Shown: positions 1-8,751, counted from the stretch's first letter. The stretch: 64,000 nt of DNA from Actinoplanes sp. L3-i22 (GCF_019704555.1 NZ_AP024745.1:11273501-11337500), one strand, 5' to 3'. The notes: generated by a model not told the origin, from the sequence alone. Program-made: numbers and translations.

Positions 1-13
1 GCCGGAACTGACG

Positions 14-43
14 ACGGGGCTGCCGGTTCACCGGCGGCCCCGT
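14..43 (-). terminator. Hairpin downstream of family 2 glycosyltransferase
   Basis: Seven-base outer arms (ACGGGGC at 14-20, GCCCCGT at 37-43) enclose a second five-base stem (GCCGG at 22-26, CCGGC at 31-35) with a TTCA loop. It lies just past the stop of the leftmost gene, so it probably ends that transcript. There is no long U-tract. Confidence 0.55.
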
Positions 44-51
44 TTCCCGTC

Positions 52-1608
52 CTAGCGGCCGAGCTTGCGGCGCAGGCCGCGGGCCAGCTGGCCGACCGCG
101 AGCGGGAGCACCACCAGGCGCAGCGCGCCGTCCTTGTCCGGCGCGACGCCGATCAGGAACATCCGCGCGCCGACCCGGTGCAACCGGCCGCGCACGGCCG
201 AGACGTCCTTGATCGACAGTGGGTATCTGGCCTTCTGCCCCTCGGCGGTCCGGACGAACGAGACCGCCCGGGGGCCCAGCCGGGGGCGGCCCCCGGCGAG
301 CGCGTCCAGCGGGATCGCCGCCGTCGCCGTGACCTGGCCGAACTCGCCCCGTACCGCGACCGGGACGTCGAGGCCGCCGCTGATCCGCAGCACCGGCTCG
401 GCCTCGTCGGGCTGGGCCGGCAGCCAGGTCGGCCAGCTCGCGGTCAGCGCGGGCCGGCCGTCGGCGGTGCGGCCCCAGGCGAGCCGGGCCGGGCCGAGCT
501 GGTGCTCGCCCTTGTATGCCTCGGCGGTGGCGTCGAACCACTCGTCCGGGAAGCCACCGGCGCGGAAGCCCGGGAACGCGGCGTAGAAGCGGCCGCCGTC
601 GTGCACCAGCGGTCCGGCCCCGTGCTCGGCGTAGTGCTCGGCGACCGCGGCGACGTCGTCGGCGGTGCCGTGCTGCGCCACGCTGATCGCGACCCGGTGC
701 CGGACGTCCAGGCTGCGCCGGACCTCGTCGGTCAGGTACGACTCGACGAGCTTGGCGACCCCCTGCCGCACCGCCTCGCGGTCCTCCGGCCCGGCGGCCA
801 GGAAGCGGGCGCCGACCAGCTTGCTGACCTCCCAGCTGAAGTGCCGGCGGAGCACGTTGAACCGGGCCCGCGGCTCGGTGATCAGCGTGTCGGCGAAGGC
901 CATCAGCGTCTCGGTGTCGTGCAGGAACCGGGTCACCGAGGTGCGGAACGTGATGTTGCTGGAGTCGGTGCGCCGGACCGCGTAGTAGAACTCGTAGCCG
1001 GTGCGGACCGCGATGCGCCGGGCCGCCAGCAGCGCCCGGATCGTGAACGGCTGGTCGCTGCAGGAGGCCATGTCCTCCGGGTAGCGGATGCCGTGCTCCT
1101 CGATCAGCGACCGGCGGAACAGCTTGGTGTTGGAGAGCGCCCAGGACAGCTGGGCATCGGCCAGGCTGATGTCGTCCTGGTCGCCGGGGCGGAAGACGGC
1201 CTGGTTGACGTAGCGGCCGCCGGCGCCGACCAGGCGGCCGAGCAGCACGTCGGCGTCCAGCTCGTCGGCGGCGCGGACCAGTCGCTCCAGCGCCTCGGCG
1301 CCGAGCCGGTCGTCGGAGCCGACGAAGAACACGTACCGCCCGGTGGCGTGCTCCAGCGCGAGGTTGCTCGGGCCGGCCGGGCCGCCCGAGTTCGGCTGAT
1401 GCAGGACGACCATGCTGTCCGGGAATCGGGCCGCCCAGCGGTCCAGCTCGGCGCCGCCGCCGTCGGTGGAGCCGTCGTCGACGGCCACCACCTGCAGACG
1501 ATCGGTGCCGATGCTCTGCGCGAAGAGCGATTCCAGACACTCGGTCAGGTACGGCATCGTGTTGTACACCGCGACGACGACCGTCACGTCCGGAACGTGC
1601 TCTTCCAC
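52..1608 (-). CDS. Glycosyltransferase family 2 with C-terminal accessory region
   Basis: Transfers a sugar from a nucleotide donor onto a glycan or carrier at the inner face of the membrane; acceptor unknown. The 518-residue product opens with a GT-A fold: VTVVVAVYNT at about residues 8-17, VVAVDDGSTD near 40, and GSDD near 97 as the DxD-like donor/metal site. The catalytic domain covers roughly the first 260 residues. The remainder, about 250 residues, is not a transferase fold I recognise, ends in a basic helix, and recalls the accessory tails of actinobacterial wall-polymer transferases. The start is GTG with only a weak ribosome site. Neighbours to the right are sugar-modifying enzymes and more glycosyltransferases on the same strand, so a surface polysaccharide role is likely. 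The exact substrate cannot be read from sequence. Confidence 0.85.
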   Translation of the reverse strand: MEEHVPDVTVVVAVYNTMPYLTECLESLFAQSIGTDRLQVVAVDDGSTDGGGAELDRWAARFPDSMVVLHQPNSGGPAGPSNLALEHATGRYVFFVGSDDRLGAEALERLVRAADELDADVLLGRLVGAGGRYVNQAVFRPGDQDDISLADAQLSWALSNTKLFRRSLIEEHGIRYPEDMASCSDQPFTIRALLAARRIAVRTGYEFYYAVRRTDSSNITFRTSVTRFLHDTETLMAFADTLITEPRARFNVLRRHFSWEVSKLVGARFLAAGPEDREAVRQGVAKLVESYLTDEVRRSLDVRHRVAISVAQHGTADDVAAVAEHYAEHGAGPLVHDGGRFYAAFPGFRAGGFPDEWFDATAEAYKGEHQLGPARLAWGRTADGRPALTASWPTWLPAQPDEAEPVLRISGGLDVPVAVRGEFGQVTATAAIPLDALAGGRPRLGPRAVSFVRTAEGQKARYPLSIKDVSAVRGRLHRVGARMFLIGVAPDKDGALRLVVLPLAVGQLARGLRRKLGR

Positions 1609-1631
1609 CTAAGCCCCGTGCTCGGTCGCGG

Positions 1632-1652
1632 AGTGGAATTCAAGATTCCACT
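1632..1652. repeat. Inverted repeat in intergenic region
   Basis: AGTGGAAT (1632-1639) and ATTCCACT (1645-1652) form perfect eight-base arms around TCAAG. It sits 24 bases upstream of the GTG start of the glycosyltransferase, a position suiting an operator or a leader hairpin. No regulator is identified. Confidence 0.4.
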
Positions 1653-1715
1653 GTCTGTTTGAATTCGCGGCAGTTTAACCGCACCGAAATATCGGCACAA
1701 CCGTACCCCGAATAG

Positions 1716-1748
1716 CACTCAGGGTGGCGCGGGGCGCCACCCTGAGTG
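1716..1748 (-). terminator. Strong terminator after Gfo/Idh/MocA gene
   Basis: A perfect 15-base stem (1716-1730 with 1734-1748) closes on a three-base loop. It lies 17 bases past the stop codon at 1766 and lacks a U-tract, as is common in actinomycetes. It separates the sugar oxidoreductase unit from the leftmost glycosyltransferase. Confidence 0.8.
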
Positions 1749-1765
1749 AATTGTTGATCGGTATT

Positions 1766-2770
1766 TCAGGATTCGATCGCGGTGACGTCCACAGTGATGC
1801 TCTCGCGCGCGGAACGCAGCACCGAAGCCGCCACCTGAACGGTCCGCATGCCCTGCTGCAGGGTGACGATGTCGCTCTGCTTGCCCTCCACCGCGTCGCG
1901 GAAGCGCTCGTGCTCGACGAGCAGCGGCTCCCGCTTCGGGATGGCGTAGCGGACCATGTCGCCCTCGCTGACCCCGCGGAACGCGCGCAGCGCCTCCCAC
2001 TCGGTGCCGACCGCGCCGTTGGCGTAGAAGGTCAGGTCCGCGGTCAGGGTGTCGGCGACGAAACTGCCCCGCTCACCGGTGATCACAGTGGACCGCTCCT
2101 TGAACGGGCTCAGCCAGTTCACCAGGTGGTTGGCCATCAGGCCACCCTCCAGGCTCGCCACGGCGGAGACCATGTCCTCGTGCGGGCGGCCGCTGCGGGA
2201 CGCGGTACGGGCCGAGACCGTCTGGTACTGCCGGCCGGTGACCCACGCGGTCAGGTCGATGTCGTGGGTGGCCAGGTCCATCACCACGCCGACGTCGGCG
2301 ATCCGGCCCGGGAACGGGCCCTGGCGACGGGTGACGATCTGGTAGATCTCGCCCAGCTCGCCGGCCTCCAGGCGGGACCGCAGGCTCTGCAGCGCCGGGT
2401 TGTACCGCTCGATGTGGCCGACCGCGCCGACCAGGCCCTTACTGGCGAACGCCTCGACCAGCCGGCGGGACGCCTCCAGCGAGGGGGCCAGCGGCTTCTC
2501 GATCAGGGCGTGCACACCGGCGTCGGCCAGGCGCAGGCCCAGCTCCTCGTGCAGGCCGGTGGGCGAGGCCACCACCACGTAGTCGACGCCGAGCTTGAGC
2601 AGCGCCTCCAGGTCGGGGACGACCGGGACGCCGTGCGGGGCGACCGCGGACGGCGACGGGTCGGCCGCGCCGACCAGCTCGACCCCGTCCAGCAGGTTCA
2701 GCACGCGGGCGTGGTTGCGCCCCATCGCGCCGAGGCCGATCAGGCCCGCGCGCAGAGTCTTCTCGGTCAT
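1766..2770 (-). CDS. Gfo/Idh/MocA family NAD(P)-dependent sugar oxidoreductase
   Basis: Probably oxidises or reduces a nucleotide sugar using NAD(P). The 334-residue protein starts with a Rossmann fold, GLIGLGAMGRNHA at about 9-21, matching the GxGxxG dinucleotide site. It has the family EKP motif (ALIEKPLAP, near 90-100), whose lysine is catalytic in this family, and a C-terminal substrate domain with HIERYNP and ATHDIDL (near 174-180). The ATG shares four bases (ATGA) with the stop of the upstream aminotransferase, so the two are translationally coupled. An oxidoreductase paired with a DegT-type aminotransferase is the usual arrangement for making an amino or acetamido sugar, for example 3-oxo-sugar formation then transamination. 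The particular sugar is inferred, not shown. Confidence 0.88.
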   Translation of the reverse strand: MTEKTLRAGLIGLGAMGRNHARVLNLLDGVELVGAADPSPSAVAPHGVPVVPDLEALLKLGVDYVVVASPTGLHEELGLRLADAGVHALIEKPLAPSLEASRRLVEAFASKGLVGAVGHIERYNPALQSLRSRLEAGELGEIYQIVTRRQGPFPGRIADVGVVMDLATHDIDLTAWVTGRQYQTVSARTASRSGRPHEDMVSAVASLEGGLMANHLVNWLSPFKERSTVITGERGSFVADTLTADLTFYANGAVGTEWEALRAFRGVSEGDMVRYAIPKREPLLVEHERFRDAVEGKQSDIVTLQQGMRTVQVAASVLRSARESITVDVTAIES

Positions 2771-3870
2771 GCGCCGGCCACCTCGTTCACGGCCGCCACG
2801 ATCTGCTCGAGGTCCTCGTCGGTCAGGCTCGGCATGATCGGCAGCGAGATGACCTCGCCGGCCGCTTTGTCGGTCTCCGGCAGCTTCCACGGGCCGACGT
2901 TGCCGTCCGCGTCCAGGAACGGGCGCAGGCGGTGGATCGGGATCGGGTAGTAGACGCCGCTGCCGACGCCGCGCTCCTTGAGGCCAGCCTGGAACTCGTC
3001 CTGACCGCCCTGCACCCGGATCGTGTACTGGTGGTAGACGTGGTGCGCGCCCTCGTCCACCGGCGGGACGGTCACGCCCTTGAGGTTCGCGTCCAGGTAG
3101 GCGGCGTTCGAGCGGCGCTTGTCGGTCCAGCCGAGGAGCTTGCCCAGCTGCACCCGGCCGATCGCGGCGGCCACGTCGGTGAGCCGCATGTTCGCGCCGA
3201 CGATCTCGTTCTGGTAGCGCTGCTCCATGCCCTGGTTGCGCAGCAGCCGCAGCTTGCGCGCGAACTCGGCGTCGCCCGTGGTGATCATGCCGCCCTCGAG
3301 CGAGTGCATGTTCTTCGTCGGGTAGAAGCTGAAGCAGCCGGCGATGCCGAACGCGCCGACCGGCGTGCCGTCCACGGCCGCGGCGTGCGCCTGGGCGGCG
3401 TCCTCCACCACGGCGAGGCCGTGCGCCTCGGCCAGGGCCATGATCTGGGTCATCCTGGCCGGGTGGCCGTACAGGTGCACCGGCATGATCGCGACGGTGC
3501 GCGGGGTGATCGCGGCGGCCGCGGCGTCCGGGTCGATGCAGAAGCTGCCCGGCTCGATGTCGACGAAGACCGGAGTGGCGCCGGCCAGGCGGACCGCGTT
3601 GGCCGAGGCGGCGAACGAGAAGGACGGGACGATGACCTCGTCGCCGGGCTTCAGGTCGAGCGCGAGCAGCGAGAGCTGGAGCGCCGACGTGCCGGAGTTG
3701 ACCGCGACGCAGTGGCGACCGGCCACCAGCTCGGAGAACTCCTGCTCGAAGGCGGCCACCTCCGGGCCCTGCACCACCATGCCGCTGCGGAGGACCCGGA
3801 CAGCGGCCTCGATCTCTTCCTCGCCGATCACGGGACGGGCCGGTGGGATGAACGCACGGGAGCCCGTCAT
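2767..3870 (-). CDS. DegT/DnrJ/EryC1 family sugar aminotransferase
   Basis: PLP-dependent aminotransferase that converts a keto-sugar nucleotide to an amino sugar. The 367-residue protein has the family layout: FIPPARPVIGEEE at the N terminus, NSGTSALQLSLLAL (about 57-70) for phosphate binding, VEDAAQAHAA (near 155) with the aspartate that contacts the PLP ring nitrogen, and SFYPTKNM (near 183) where the lysine forms the internal aldimine. The start chosen is the ATG at 3870, preceded by GGAGGAAGGCCC, a strong ribosome site; a longer reading frame exists but lacks both family similarity and such a site. It is coupled to the downstream oxidoreductase by a four-base overlap. The two genes look like one transcription unit whose control region is the 219-base gap to the right. 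Confidence 0.92.
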   Translation of the reverse strand: MTGSRAFIPPARPVIGEEEIEAAVRVLRSGMVVQGPEVAAFEQEFSELVAGRHCVAVNSGTSALQLSLLALDLKPGDEVIVPSFSFAASANAVRLAGATPVFVDIEPGSFCIDPDAAAAAITPRTVAIMPVHLYGHPARMTQIMALAEAHGLAVVEDAAQAHAAAVDGTPVGAFGIAGCFSFYPTKNMHSLEGGMITTGDAEFARKLRLLRNQGMEQRYQNEIVGANMRLTDVAAAIGRVQLGKLLGWTDKRRSNAAYLDANLKGVTVPPVDEGAHHVYHQYTIRVQGGQDEFQAGLKERGVGSGVYYPIPIHRLRPFLDADGNVGPWKLPETDKAAGEVISLPIMPSLTDEDLEQIVAAVNEVAGA

Positions 3871-4024
3871 GGGCCTTCCTCCTGCACAGAGAGTTAAGAC
3901 TCGGTGACCGTGGCCGGCCCATTCCACAAGAGGTGTCCAGTCGGATCCTCGTCGGCGGAGTGGTGGCCGATTGGCCGTGGCCAACGGTTGGCGCAGGCCA
4001 CAGTACAACATCTCGGGGAGGTGT

Positions 4025-4055
4025 CCGATTACCCGGACCTCGGCCCGATTACCCG
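4025..4055. repeat. Direct repeat upstream of aminotransferase operon
   Basis: CCGATTACCCG occurs at 4025-4035 and again at 4045-4055, exactly 20 bases apart, about two helical turns. It lies in the 219-base gap (3871-4089) that must hold the promoter for the aminotransferase/oxidoreductase pair. The same gap has TTGGCC-GT-GGCCAA at 3971-3984. No gene is seen in the gap. Confidence 0.4.
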
Positions 4056-4089
4056 CGCGGCGACGAACCTGCCACGCTGGGTGACGTGA

Positions 4090-6126
4090 TCAGGATCGCC
4101 CCTGCCCCGGCAGCTTGAGCGCGAGCGTGACGGTCAGACCGGGGTGGCGCCGGGCGATCTGCCACCCGATCCGCTCGGCCAGCACCCCGTTCACCACGAC
4201 CTGACGGACCTTGGTCATGTCGATCCCGGGCAGCACGGTCCGGGTGTCGCGCCACATGGTGTGCGGCCGGAAGAGCGCCGCCGGCACCCTGGTGACCTTG
4301 TGACGCAGGCTCCGCGCCCGACCCTCCAGCGTGCGCGCCACCGCCGCGGCCATCGGTGACCCGGACACCTGAGCCGGCCGGCGACCCGGCTCGGGGCGCA
4401 GGCCGTGCACCCGGATCCCCGGGTCGGCGGTCTCCGCGGCCCACTCGTCCGGGTCCTCGACGATCAGGTTGACGCCGAAGCCGCGTTCCCGGGCCTGGCG
4501 CACGAAATCCCGGGTTTTGGCGACCCGGGGCGGGCGGATCGAGATCACCACGATCCGATCGACCGGCTCCTCGGCCGGGGCCGGATTAACCGGCACGGGG
4601 GCCGGCTGCTGGTAGATGTTCAACAATTGTTCACTGACCGCCGCGAAGCCGTAGCGCTCGCGCAGCCGCTCCCGGGCGCCGGCCGGATCCAGCTCCGCCC
4701 ACCGCTTCCGCAGCTCGCGGTAGACCTCGGCGAGCAGCTCCGGATCCTTGGTCACCGGGAACAGCCGGCCGGCCACGCCGTCCAGCCCGGCCAGCGTCTC
4801 GGCCGGCCCCTGGCTCGCGGCGACCAGCACCGGGGTGCCGGTGGCGACCGCCTCGACCACGGTCATCCCGAACGTCTCCACCTCGCTCGCGTGCACCAGC
4901 AGGTCGTGCTCGTGCAGCAGCGCGGTCATCGCCTCCGGCGCCACGGCCGGGCGCTGCTCGACCCGCCCGGTCAGGCCGTGCTCGCGGATCCGGTCGCGCA
5001 GGTCGTCCTCGAGCTTGCCCGAGCCGACCAGGGTCAGCGTCACGTCCGGGTCCTCCGCGGCGATCAGCGCGAACGCCTCCAGCAGGGTCCGGACGCCCTT
5101 GTGCTCGAGCATCCGGCCGGCGTAGAGCCAGCGGCGCGGGTGCTCCGGCGCGGCCGGGCGGACCGCGAACCGGCCGAAGTCGATCGGGTTCGGCACCACC
5201 CGCAGCTTCCCGGCGTGCCGCGGGAACTCCGCGGCGATCTGGTCGCGCAGGTGCCCGCTGACGCAGAGCACCGCCTCGACCCGGGTCAGCATCGCGGCGT
5301 ACTGCCGGCGCGAGGCCGGCTGCCTGAACACCTCGGCCAGGAACGTGGCGTGCTCGGTCACCACGATCCGGGCGTCCGGCCGGGCCAGCTCGGCGGCCAT
5401 CACGCCGCCGAAGTGGCCGGTGTGCGCGTGGATCAGCGGCGCCTCGATCCGGCCGGTCGGCAGCGCCGCGCGCAACCGGCGGACCTGCTCGTCGGCCCAG
5501 ACCGCGTACGGCTGCTTGCGGGGCTGCGGCGCGACCACCCGGGTCAGCTCGCCCTCCGGGAGGTCGTGCACGGTGACCCCGCCGGAGCGGGCCAGCTCCC
5601 GCTCCAGGGTGATGTCGATCAGGTTCCCGGCCAGCCGCCACGGCGGGTAGAACCAGTGGTCGGTGTGCAGGATCGAGACCGCGCCGGCCCGGTCGCCGAC
5701 GGCCTCGATCGCCGCCTTGACGAACGCGCCGGCGAAGGCGTCGTTCGGCGACGGATACCACGGGGTGACCACGGCCAGGTCGGCCGGCGCGGGCCGCCGG
5801 TCCGGGTCACCGGCCGGGTCGGTGCGGACGGTCAGGGCCGGGAAGGCGCGGCGGGCGCTCTCGGCGACCGGCATCGCCGCCGGATCCCCGGCGACCAGCA
5901 GGTCGGCGCCGGCCAGCAGCGCGCGGACCACCGGCCAGGGCTTGTCGCCGGCCCGCCGGAGCGTGACGCCGGGCGCCGGGCGGACGCCGGTCCACTCCGG
6001 GCCGGCGCCGACCACCAGGGTGACCGCCGTGCCCTCGGCGGCGAACGCGGCGGTGTGGGCCAGGGCGGCCTTGATCCGGAATTCGCCCAGCGCGACGTAC
6101 ACCATCGTCTTGAAGGTTTTTTTCAT
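4090..6126 (-). CDS. Glycosyltransferase family 4 with extra flanking domains
   Basis: A 678-residue transferase, far longer than the usual 360-420 of family 4. From about 115 to 500 it is a recognisable GT-B enzyme: LAVVTPWYPSPNDAFAG at the donor fold start, HAHTGHFGG, LYAGRMLEHKGVRTLLEA, and EVETFGMTVVEA, whose glutamates are the EX7E site. Before this, residues 1-110 look like a second nucleotide-binding Rossmann half (MVYVALGEF...), and after a proline-rich linker near 515 the last 150 residues begin another (DRIVVISIRPP). The start ATG at 6126 overlaps the stop of the upstream transferase by ATGA. It probably works with that gene on the same surface glycan. What the flanking domains do is unknown; they may be decayed transferase halves. 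Confidence 0.85.
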   Translation of the reverse strand: MKKTFKTMVYVALGEFRIKAALAHTAAFAAEGTAVTLVVGAGPEWTGVRPAPGVTLRRAGDKPWPVVRALLAGADLLVAGDPAAMPVAESARRAFPALTVRTDPAGDPDRRPAPADLAVVTPWYPSPNDAFAGAFVKAAIEAVGDRAGAVSILHTDHWFYPPWRLAGNLIDITLERELARSGGVTVHDLPEGELTRVVAPQPRKQPYAVWADEQVRRLRAALPTGRIEAPLIHAHTGHFGGVMAAELARPDARIVVTEHATFLAEVFRQPASRRQYAAMLTRVEAVLCVSGHLRDQIAAEFPRHAGKLRVVPNPIDFGRFAVRPAAPEHPRRWLYAGRMLEHKGVRTLLEAFALIAAEDPDVTLTLVGSGKLEDDLRDRIREHGLTGRVEQRPAVAPEAMTALLHEHDLLVHASEVETFGMTVVEAVATGTPVLVAASQGPAETLAGLDGVAGRLFPVTKDPELLAEVYRELRKRWAELDPAGARERLRERYGFAAVSEQLLNIYQQPAPVPVNPAPAEEPVDRIVVISIRPPRVAKTRDFVRQARERGFGVNLIVEDPDEWAAETADPGIRVHGLRPEPGRRPAQVSGSPMAAAVARTLEGRARSLRHKVTRVPAALFRPHTMWRDTRTVLPGIDMTKVRQVVVNGVLAERIGWQIARRHPGLTVTLALKLPGQGRS

Positions 6127-7433
6127 GATTTGCCCTCGGCCAGTGCGCGCAGGCGGTGCTCCCACGGGGTGAGCGTGGCGTCGCGGGTGTACCGGTCGGC
6201 GTGCCGCAACGCCGCGTCGAAGGTGGGCCGGTCCAGGTCGCGGGCGGCCTTCGCGGCGGCGATGAACGACCCGGCGACGCTCTCCGCGTCCAGCTCGGCG
6301 CCGTGGAACCAGAGCGGGTAGCCGTCGAGCACGTCGGCGGCGGCGATGTCCGGCGCGTGCACCGAGACGATCGGCTTGCCGGTCGCCATGTACTCGAAGA
6401 CCTTGCCGGAGGTCACGAACTTCGCGCCGGGCACGCAGAACACCAGGGCGTCGGTCTCCCGGTAGACCCGCGCGGCGTCGGTCTTGGAGAACGAGCCGTG
6501 GTAGACCACGCCGGCGTCCGCGCCGGCGTCCAGGCGCGGCCGGATCTCGGCCGCCTCCGCCGGGAAGAAGCCCAGGTGGCCGTGCACGTCGAGGACCGCG
6601 TCGGCGAGCAGCGGATGCTGCCGGGCCAGCCGCCAGCCCTCGACCAGCACCTCGATCGGCAGGTACGAGGTCACCGTGCCGAGGTAGCTGAAGCGCAGCG
6701 GCCGGCCCGGGTCGGCGGCCCGGTACTCCGGCCGGCCGAGGATCTCCGGCTCCCAGCCGTTCGGCACCACCTCCATCCGCGACGCCGCGGCCGGGTAGCG
6801 GTCGGCGTACCACCGGCGCATCCCGTCGTTGACGAAGACGATCTCGGCGGCGTCCCGGACGACCTTCTCCTCCCACTGGGTCATCAGGCCGCCCTCGGGG
6901 AAGCGGACCTGCTCGGTGAACTGGTTGAAGATCCAGGCGTCCCGGTAGTCGACCACGTACGGCACCCGGAACAGCTTGCCCAGGTGGTGCGCGACGGCGA
7001 ACGAGATGAACGGGTTGCCGGTCGCCACCACCAGGTCGAACCGCTTGCGCAGGTGCCGGGTCACGGCGGTGCGCAGCACGCCCGGCACCCAGCCGATGTA
7101 GTGCTCGCCGAAGATCCGCTTCTGCGACTCGTGGTAGAGCTTGCTGGCCACGTTCGGGAACATCCGGCGGAACAGGCCGAAGCGGCGCACGTCGTTCTCG
7201 TACATGTACGTGTTCATCGCCGGGCGCTCGACCTTGATCCGCGGGTCGACTGTCGCCTCCAACGCCGGGTCGACCGCGCCGTCCAGGTGGTACTCGAAGA
7301 AGTCGCGGGGAGCGGTCACCACGGTGACGTCCCAGCCGGCTCGCACCAGATGATTGGCGGTGGCCAGGGCCCGGAAGACGCCGCTGGCCCGGCTCGGCGG
7401 GAAGTAGAAGGACAGATAGAGCACCCGTGGCAT
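6123..7433 (-). CDS. Glycosyltransferase (GT4-type, GT-B fold)
   Basis: A 436-residue glycosyltransferase. The N-terminal acceptor half begins PRVLYLSFYFPPSRASGVFR, typical of the Glyco_trans_4 N-domain, and the donor half carries RFSYLGTVTSY, YHGSFSK and GKVFEYMATGKPIV, the conserved E-containing loop that binds the sugar nucleotide. The ATG at 7433 was preferred because the family homology begins there; the frame stays open upstream without similarity, and the ribosome site (AGGGG) is distant. Its stop overlaps the next gene's start (ATGA), making a coupled pair. Transcription starts in the 106-base gap shared with the divergent NUDIX gene. The acceptor is unknown; a wall or capsular polysaccharide is likely from context. 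Confidence 0.88.
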   Translation of the reverse strand: MPRVLYLSFYFPPSRASGVFRALATANHLVRAGWDVTVVTAPRDFFEYHLDGAVDPALEATVDPRIKVERPAMNTYMYENDVRRFGLFRRMFPNVASKLYHESQKRIFGEHYIGWVPGVLRTAVTRHLRKRFDLVVATGNPFISFAVAHHLGKLFRVPYVVDYRDAWIFNQFTEQVRFPEGGLMTQWEEKVVRDAAEIVFVNDGMRRWYADRYPAAASRMEVVPNGWEPEILGRPEYRAADPGRPLRFSYLGTVTSYLPIEVLVEGWRLARQHPLLADAVLDVHGHLGFFPAEAAEIRPRLDAGADAGVVYHGSFSKTDAARVYRETDALVFCVPGAKFVTSGKVFEYMATGKPIVSVHAPDIAAADVLDGYPLWFHGAELDAESVAGSFIAAAKAARDLDRPTFDAALRHADRYTRDATLTPWEHRLRALAEGKS

Positions 7434-7525
7434 CGGTGAACCAGCGCCCCTGACGTAGTGGTGAGAACGACGCCCGTCGGCGGCGGGCGAGACGGTACCT
7501 CCCACCGGTGAACCCGAGGCGTCTC

Positions 7526-7531
7526 TAGGAT
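7526..7531 (+). promoter_or_regulatory. Candidate -10 of NUDIX gene
   Basis: TAGGAT ends eight bases before the GTG start, which would put transcription start at or within two bases of the start codon (leaderless). The AGGA inside it could instead act as a ribosome site. Confidence 0.35.
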
Positions 7532-7539
7532 GGCGACCC

Positions 7540-8028
7540 GTGAAAGCCATTCTCGCAACGCTCGGCTACGTCCTGTCCACGGACGGCTCCCGGGTGCTGA
7601 TGATCCGCCGGGACACCCGCCCCGACGACCTGCACTACGGCTACTACAACGGCCTGGGCGGCAAGCTGGAGCCGGACGAGGACGTGGCCGGCGGGATGCG
7701 GCGGGAGATCGCCGAGGAGGCTGGGCTGGACTGCCACCGGCTGGACCTGGCCGGGACGATCTCGTGGCCCGGGTTCGGCCGGGGCGGGGAGAACTGGTTC
7801 GGCTTCCTGTTCCGGATCACCGAGTGGTCCGGCACGCCGCTGAGCGGGAACGACGAGGGGTCGCTGCACTGGGTGGAGCGGGACGAGCTGCTGGCCGGCC
7901 GGCTGCCCATGTGGGAGTCCGACCGGCACTTCCTGCCGCTGGTCTTCGCCGAGAAGCCCGAGGTCTTCCACGGCGTCATGCCGTTCCTCGACGGCAAGGC
8001 CCAGTCCTGGAACTACTCGACGCTCTGA
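7540..8028 (+). CDS. NUDIX hydrolase, 8-oxo-dGTP-diphosphatase-like
   Basis: Hydrolyses a nucleoside diphosphate linked to another group, most likely an oxidised nucleotide. The 162-residue protein has the full Nudix box, GGKLEPDEDVAGGM followed by REIAEEAGL (about residues 46-68), matching GX5EX7REUXEEXGU with all metal-binding glutamates present. The N terminus MKAILATLGYVL and the YYNGLGGK turn resemble MTH1-type sanitation enzymes, in which the W(N)G loop binds the purine. The start is GTG. It is convergent with upp and divergent from the glycosyltransferases, so it is its own transcription unit. Substrate choice among oxidised dGTP, dATP or other nucleotides is inferred. Confidence 0.88.
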   Translation: MKAILATLGYVLSTDGSRVLMIRRDTRPDDLHYGYYNGLGGKLEPDEDVAGGMRREIAEEAGLDCHRLDLAGTISWPGFGRGGENWFGFLFRITEWSGTPLSGNDEGSLHWVERDELLAGRLPMWESDRHFLPLVFAEKPEVFHGVMPFLDGKAQSWNYSTL

Positions 8029-8065
8029 GCCGGGCCCACGTCGTACCCAAGCCAGGGTTTGATCT

Positions 8066-8698
8066 TTAAAAGCGGCGCATGCCGCCGAACTGGCGGTCGC
8101 CGGCGTCACCGAGGCCGGGGACGATGTAGGCCTTTTCGTTCAGGCCCTGGTCGATCGAGGCGGTGACCAGGCGCAGCGGGAGGCCGGACTTCTCCAGGCG
8201 CTCGACGCCCTCGGGGGCGGCCAGCACGCAGCAGACGATGATGTCGGTGCAGCCGCGCTCGGCCAGCAGGTTGCAGCAGTGGATCAGCGAGCCACCGGTG
8301 GCCAGCATCGGGTCGAGGACCAGCACCGGCTGGTTCGCGAGATCGACCGGGAGCGACTCCATGTACGCCCGGGGCTCGTGGGTCTCCTCGTCGCGCGCCA
8401 GGCCGACGAAGCCCATCGACGACTCGGGCAGCAGCGCCAGCGCGGCGTCGGCCATGCCCAGGCCGGCCCGCAGCACCGGCACGATCAGCGGCGGGTTCGC
8501 CAGCCGGGTGCCCTCGGTCGGCGCGACCGGGGTCTCGATCGGGAACTTCTCGACCGCGAACAGGCGGGCCGCCTCGTAGACCACCATCGTGGTCAGCTCG
8601 TGCAGGGAGGCGCGGAAGACGCCGGACTCGGTCTCGGTCCGGCGCATCGCGGTGAGCCGCGTCTGGGCCAGCGGGTGATCAACTACTAGGACGTCCAC
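8066..8698 (-). CDS. upp: Uracil phosphoribosyltransferase
   Basis: Makes UMP from uracil and PRPP in the cytoplasm, salvaging the base released by nucleoside phosphorolysis. The 210-residue product matches the family length. It starts [19 protein letters not shown], the usual actinobacterial N terminus, and contains the PRPP loop [15 protein letters not shown] (near 127-141) plus the uracil-binding [11 protein letters not shown] close to the C terminus. I chose the GTG at 8698 because family homology begins there and a TAGGTT hexamer lies seven bases upstream; an in-frame ATG at 8719 would add seven residues. It is divergent from deoC with only 60 bases between, so the two pyrimidine salvage genes may be controlled together. 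Confidence 0.95.
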   Translation of the reverse strand: MDVLVVDHPLAQTRLTAMRRTETESGVFRASLHELTTMVVYEAARLFAVEKFPIETPVAPTEGTRLANPPLIVPVLRAGLGMADAALALLPESSMGFVGLARDEETHEPRAYMESLPVDLANQPVLVLDPMLATGGSLIHCCNLLAERGCTDIIVCCVLAAPEGVERLEKSGLPLRLVTASIDQGLNEKAYIVPGLGDAGDRQFGGMRRF

Positions 8699-8705
8699 GA
8701 CGATC

Positions 8706-8711
8706 AACCTA
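8706..8711 (-). promoter_or_regulatory. Candidate leaderless -10 of upp
   Basis: Read on the minus strand this is TAGGTT followed by seven bases and the GTG start. A CCGACA sequence 19 bases upstream is a possible -35. It lies in the 60-base divergent region shared with deoC. Confidence 0.4.
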
Positions 8712-8745
8712 CCGTTCATTCAAGATCAACTGTCGGGAGGTCGCA

Positions 8746-8751
8746 TAGAAT
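8746..8751 (+). promoter_or_regulatory. Candidate leaderless -10 of deoC
   Basis: TAGAAT sits seven bases before the ATG of deoC, so the predicted transcription start coincides with the start codon. No ribosome site is placed correctly for this ATG. Confidence 0.5.

Noticed and set aside
4090..6876. A 928-residue start for the family 4 glycosyltransferase.
   Set aside because: The added 250 residues are the upstream transferase read out of frame; ATG 6126 overlaps the upstream stop as expected for coupled genes.
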